Position numbers and translations under genes: made by a program. Below, in pieces: positions 4,645 to 5,380 of a stretch of 5,380 nt of DNA. The notes below the pieces were generated by a model that was given only the letters and a program-made list of their open reading frames with translations, did no database searches and had not been told where the DNA came from. The stretch comes from Bacillota bacterium (GTDB lineage: Bacteria > Bacillota > Clostridia > Oscillospirales > Ruminococcaceae), in assembly GCA_023394255.1 (NCBI GenBank), contig JAEXAZ010000275.1, forward strand, positions 1 to 5,380. The letters run 5' to 3'. Numbering within the stretch: position 1 is the first letter of the stretch; each line of letters opens with the position of its first letter.

Positions 4645-4678
4645 GTCATGCCGTTTTTCAGAAGAAGAGCGGCCGCGG

Positions 4679-5380
4679 CTATACGCCTCTGTTTATTATA
4701 CGCTCGGCACGGATACGCGCCATGCGCCGCTCTTCCACCAGAAGGATTGTGAACTGAATGCCGGACAGCTCGACCGAGGGATGTTCCTCCGGCAGCGGAA
4801 TCCGTTCCAGCGCTTCGGTCAGAAGGCCCCCGATGGTATCGTAATCGGAATCATCACTGAGGGAAATGCCGAACAGCCGCTCCACCTCTTCAATGGAGAC
4901 CGCGCCGTCCAATTCGTAACAGCCGTCGCCCAGTTTGAGGATCATTTCCTCCTCGTGATCGTATTCGTCCTGGATGCTGCCTACGATCGATTCCACAAGG
5001 TCTTCCATCGATACGATGCCGGCGGTGCCGCCGTACTCGTCCACCGCGATGGCTACCTGCACCTTTTTCATCCGGAACTGGGAAAACAGATCCACGCAGC
5101 TCATGTTCTCGGGTACAAACAGCACGCTGCGCATGTATGTCCGTATGTCAAAGCCGTGATCATGCTTTCCGATCAGGGAGAGCAGGTCCTTTACATAAAG
5201 GATGCCTACAATATCGTCGATGTCATCCTCATAAACGGGAATGCGGGAATATCCCGACTCGATTGCGATGCCGGTCACCTCATCCAGCGAAGCGGAAACG
5301 GGGACCGCCGTCATATCCGTGCGGTGGGTCATAACCTCGGAGGCGTTGCGGTCGTCAAACTCAAAGATATTATTGATCAT
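4679..5380 (-). CDS. Hemolysin C/CorC-family (CNNM-type) protein, C-terminal part (5' end outside window)
   Basis: 233 codons are present, ending with TAG (4681-4679). The frame is open to the right edge, so the ATG at 5380 is internal and the N-terminal DUF21 membrane domain lies beyond the window. Visible residues: INNIFEFDDRNASEVMTHRTDM, the typical link from DUF21 into the CBS pair. CBS1 spans about 16-75 (GYSRIPVYEDDIDDIVGILY) and CBS2 about 83-134 (VAIAVDEYGGTAGIVSMEDL). The CorC_HlyC (transporter-associated) domain spans about 145-230 (YELDGAVSIEEVERLFGI, DYDTIGGLLTEALERIP). Such proteins are membrane-bound and linked to Mg2+ or Co2+ efflux or homeostasis, with the CBS pair binding adenine nucleotides. 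The older hemolysin label is historical. The gene is convergent with the 6S RNA, and no strong minus terminator is seen behind it. Confidence 0.93.
   Translation of the reverse strand: MINNIFEFDDRNASEVMTHRTDMTAVPVSASLDEVTGIAIESGYSRIPVYEDDIDDIVGILYVKDLLSLIGKHDHGFDIRTYMRSVLFVPENMSCVDLFSQFRMKKVQVAIAVDEYGGTAGIVSMEDLVESIVGSIQDEYDHEEEMILKLGDGCYELDGAVSIEEVERLFGISLSDDSDYDTIGGLLTEALERIPLPEEHPSVELSGIQFTILLVEERRMARIRAERIINRGV

Noticed and set aside
4521..4757. Small open frames on both strands across 4346-4757
   Set aside because: They cross the 6S RNA stems and its terminator and have no ribosome sites or family resemblance.

Overview
The window looks like chromosomal DNA of a low-to-mid-GC Firmicute, probably a clostridium of the Ruminococcaceae/Oscillospiraceae type. 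This is inferred from strong GGAGG ribosome sites, TTGACA/TATAAT promoters with TGn extensions, U-tailed hairpin terminators, tRNA genes that encode CCA, a lipoprotein cyclophilin, a DUF1292 (UPF0473/YrzB-type) protein and a Gram-positive-like 6S RNA candidate. No mobile element, CRISPR array or phage gene is visible.

Layout. 1-756 (minus): the N-terminal 252 residues of a collagen-like surface protein. It has a beta-rich head followed by 38 uninterrupted Gly-X-Y triplets and runs off the left edge. 874-1240 (minus): a two-gene tRNA operon, tRNA-Thr(UGU) then tRNA-Tyr(GUA), with its own promoter and one or two hairpins at the end. 1303-2190 (minus): a membrane-anchored, degenerate LytR-CpsA-Psr (LCP)-like protein. 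2330-3106 (minus): a cyclophilin-type lipoprotein whose catalytic residues are largely replaced, with a clear promoter and a perfect U-tailed terminator. 3107-4092: almost 1 kb without a convincing gene. It holds three minus-strand promoters, one of them a perfect consensus (TTGACA-17-TATAAT), several hairpins and a possible long non-coding RNA. 4093-4401 (plus): a very acidic DUF1292 protein. 4405-4603 (plus): a likely 6S RNA directly behind it, followed by a strong terminator. 4679-5380 (minus): the CBS-pair and CorC/HlyC part of a hemolysin C/CorC-family (CNNM-type) membrane protein, with its N-terminus beyond the right edge.

The genes do not form one pathway. Three of the proteins (collagen-like, LCP-like, cyclophilin lipoprotein) are predicted to act at or outside the cell envelope, and the CorC-family protein is a membrane protein. 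The 6S RNA would tune sigma-A RNA polymerase, and the tRNAs serve translation. The most unusual points are the consensus-promoter transcript from the gene-free interval, the 6S RNA whose promoter appears to use the stop codon of the preceding gene, and two adjacent envelope proteins that keep a family fold but lack the usual active-site residues.
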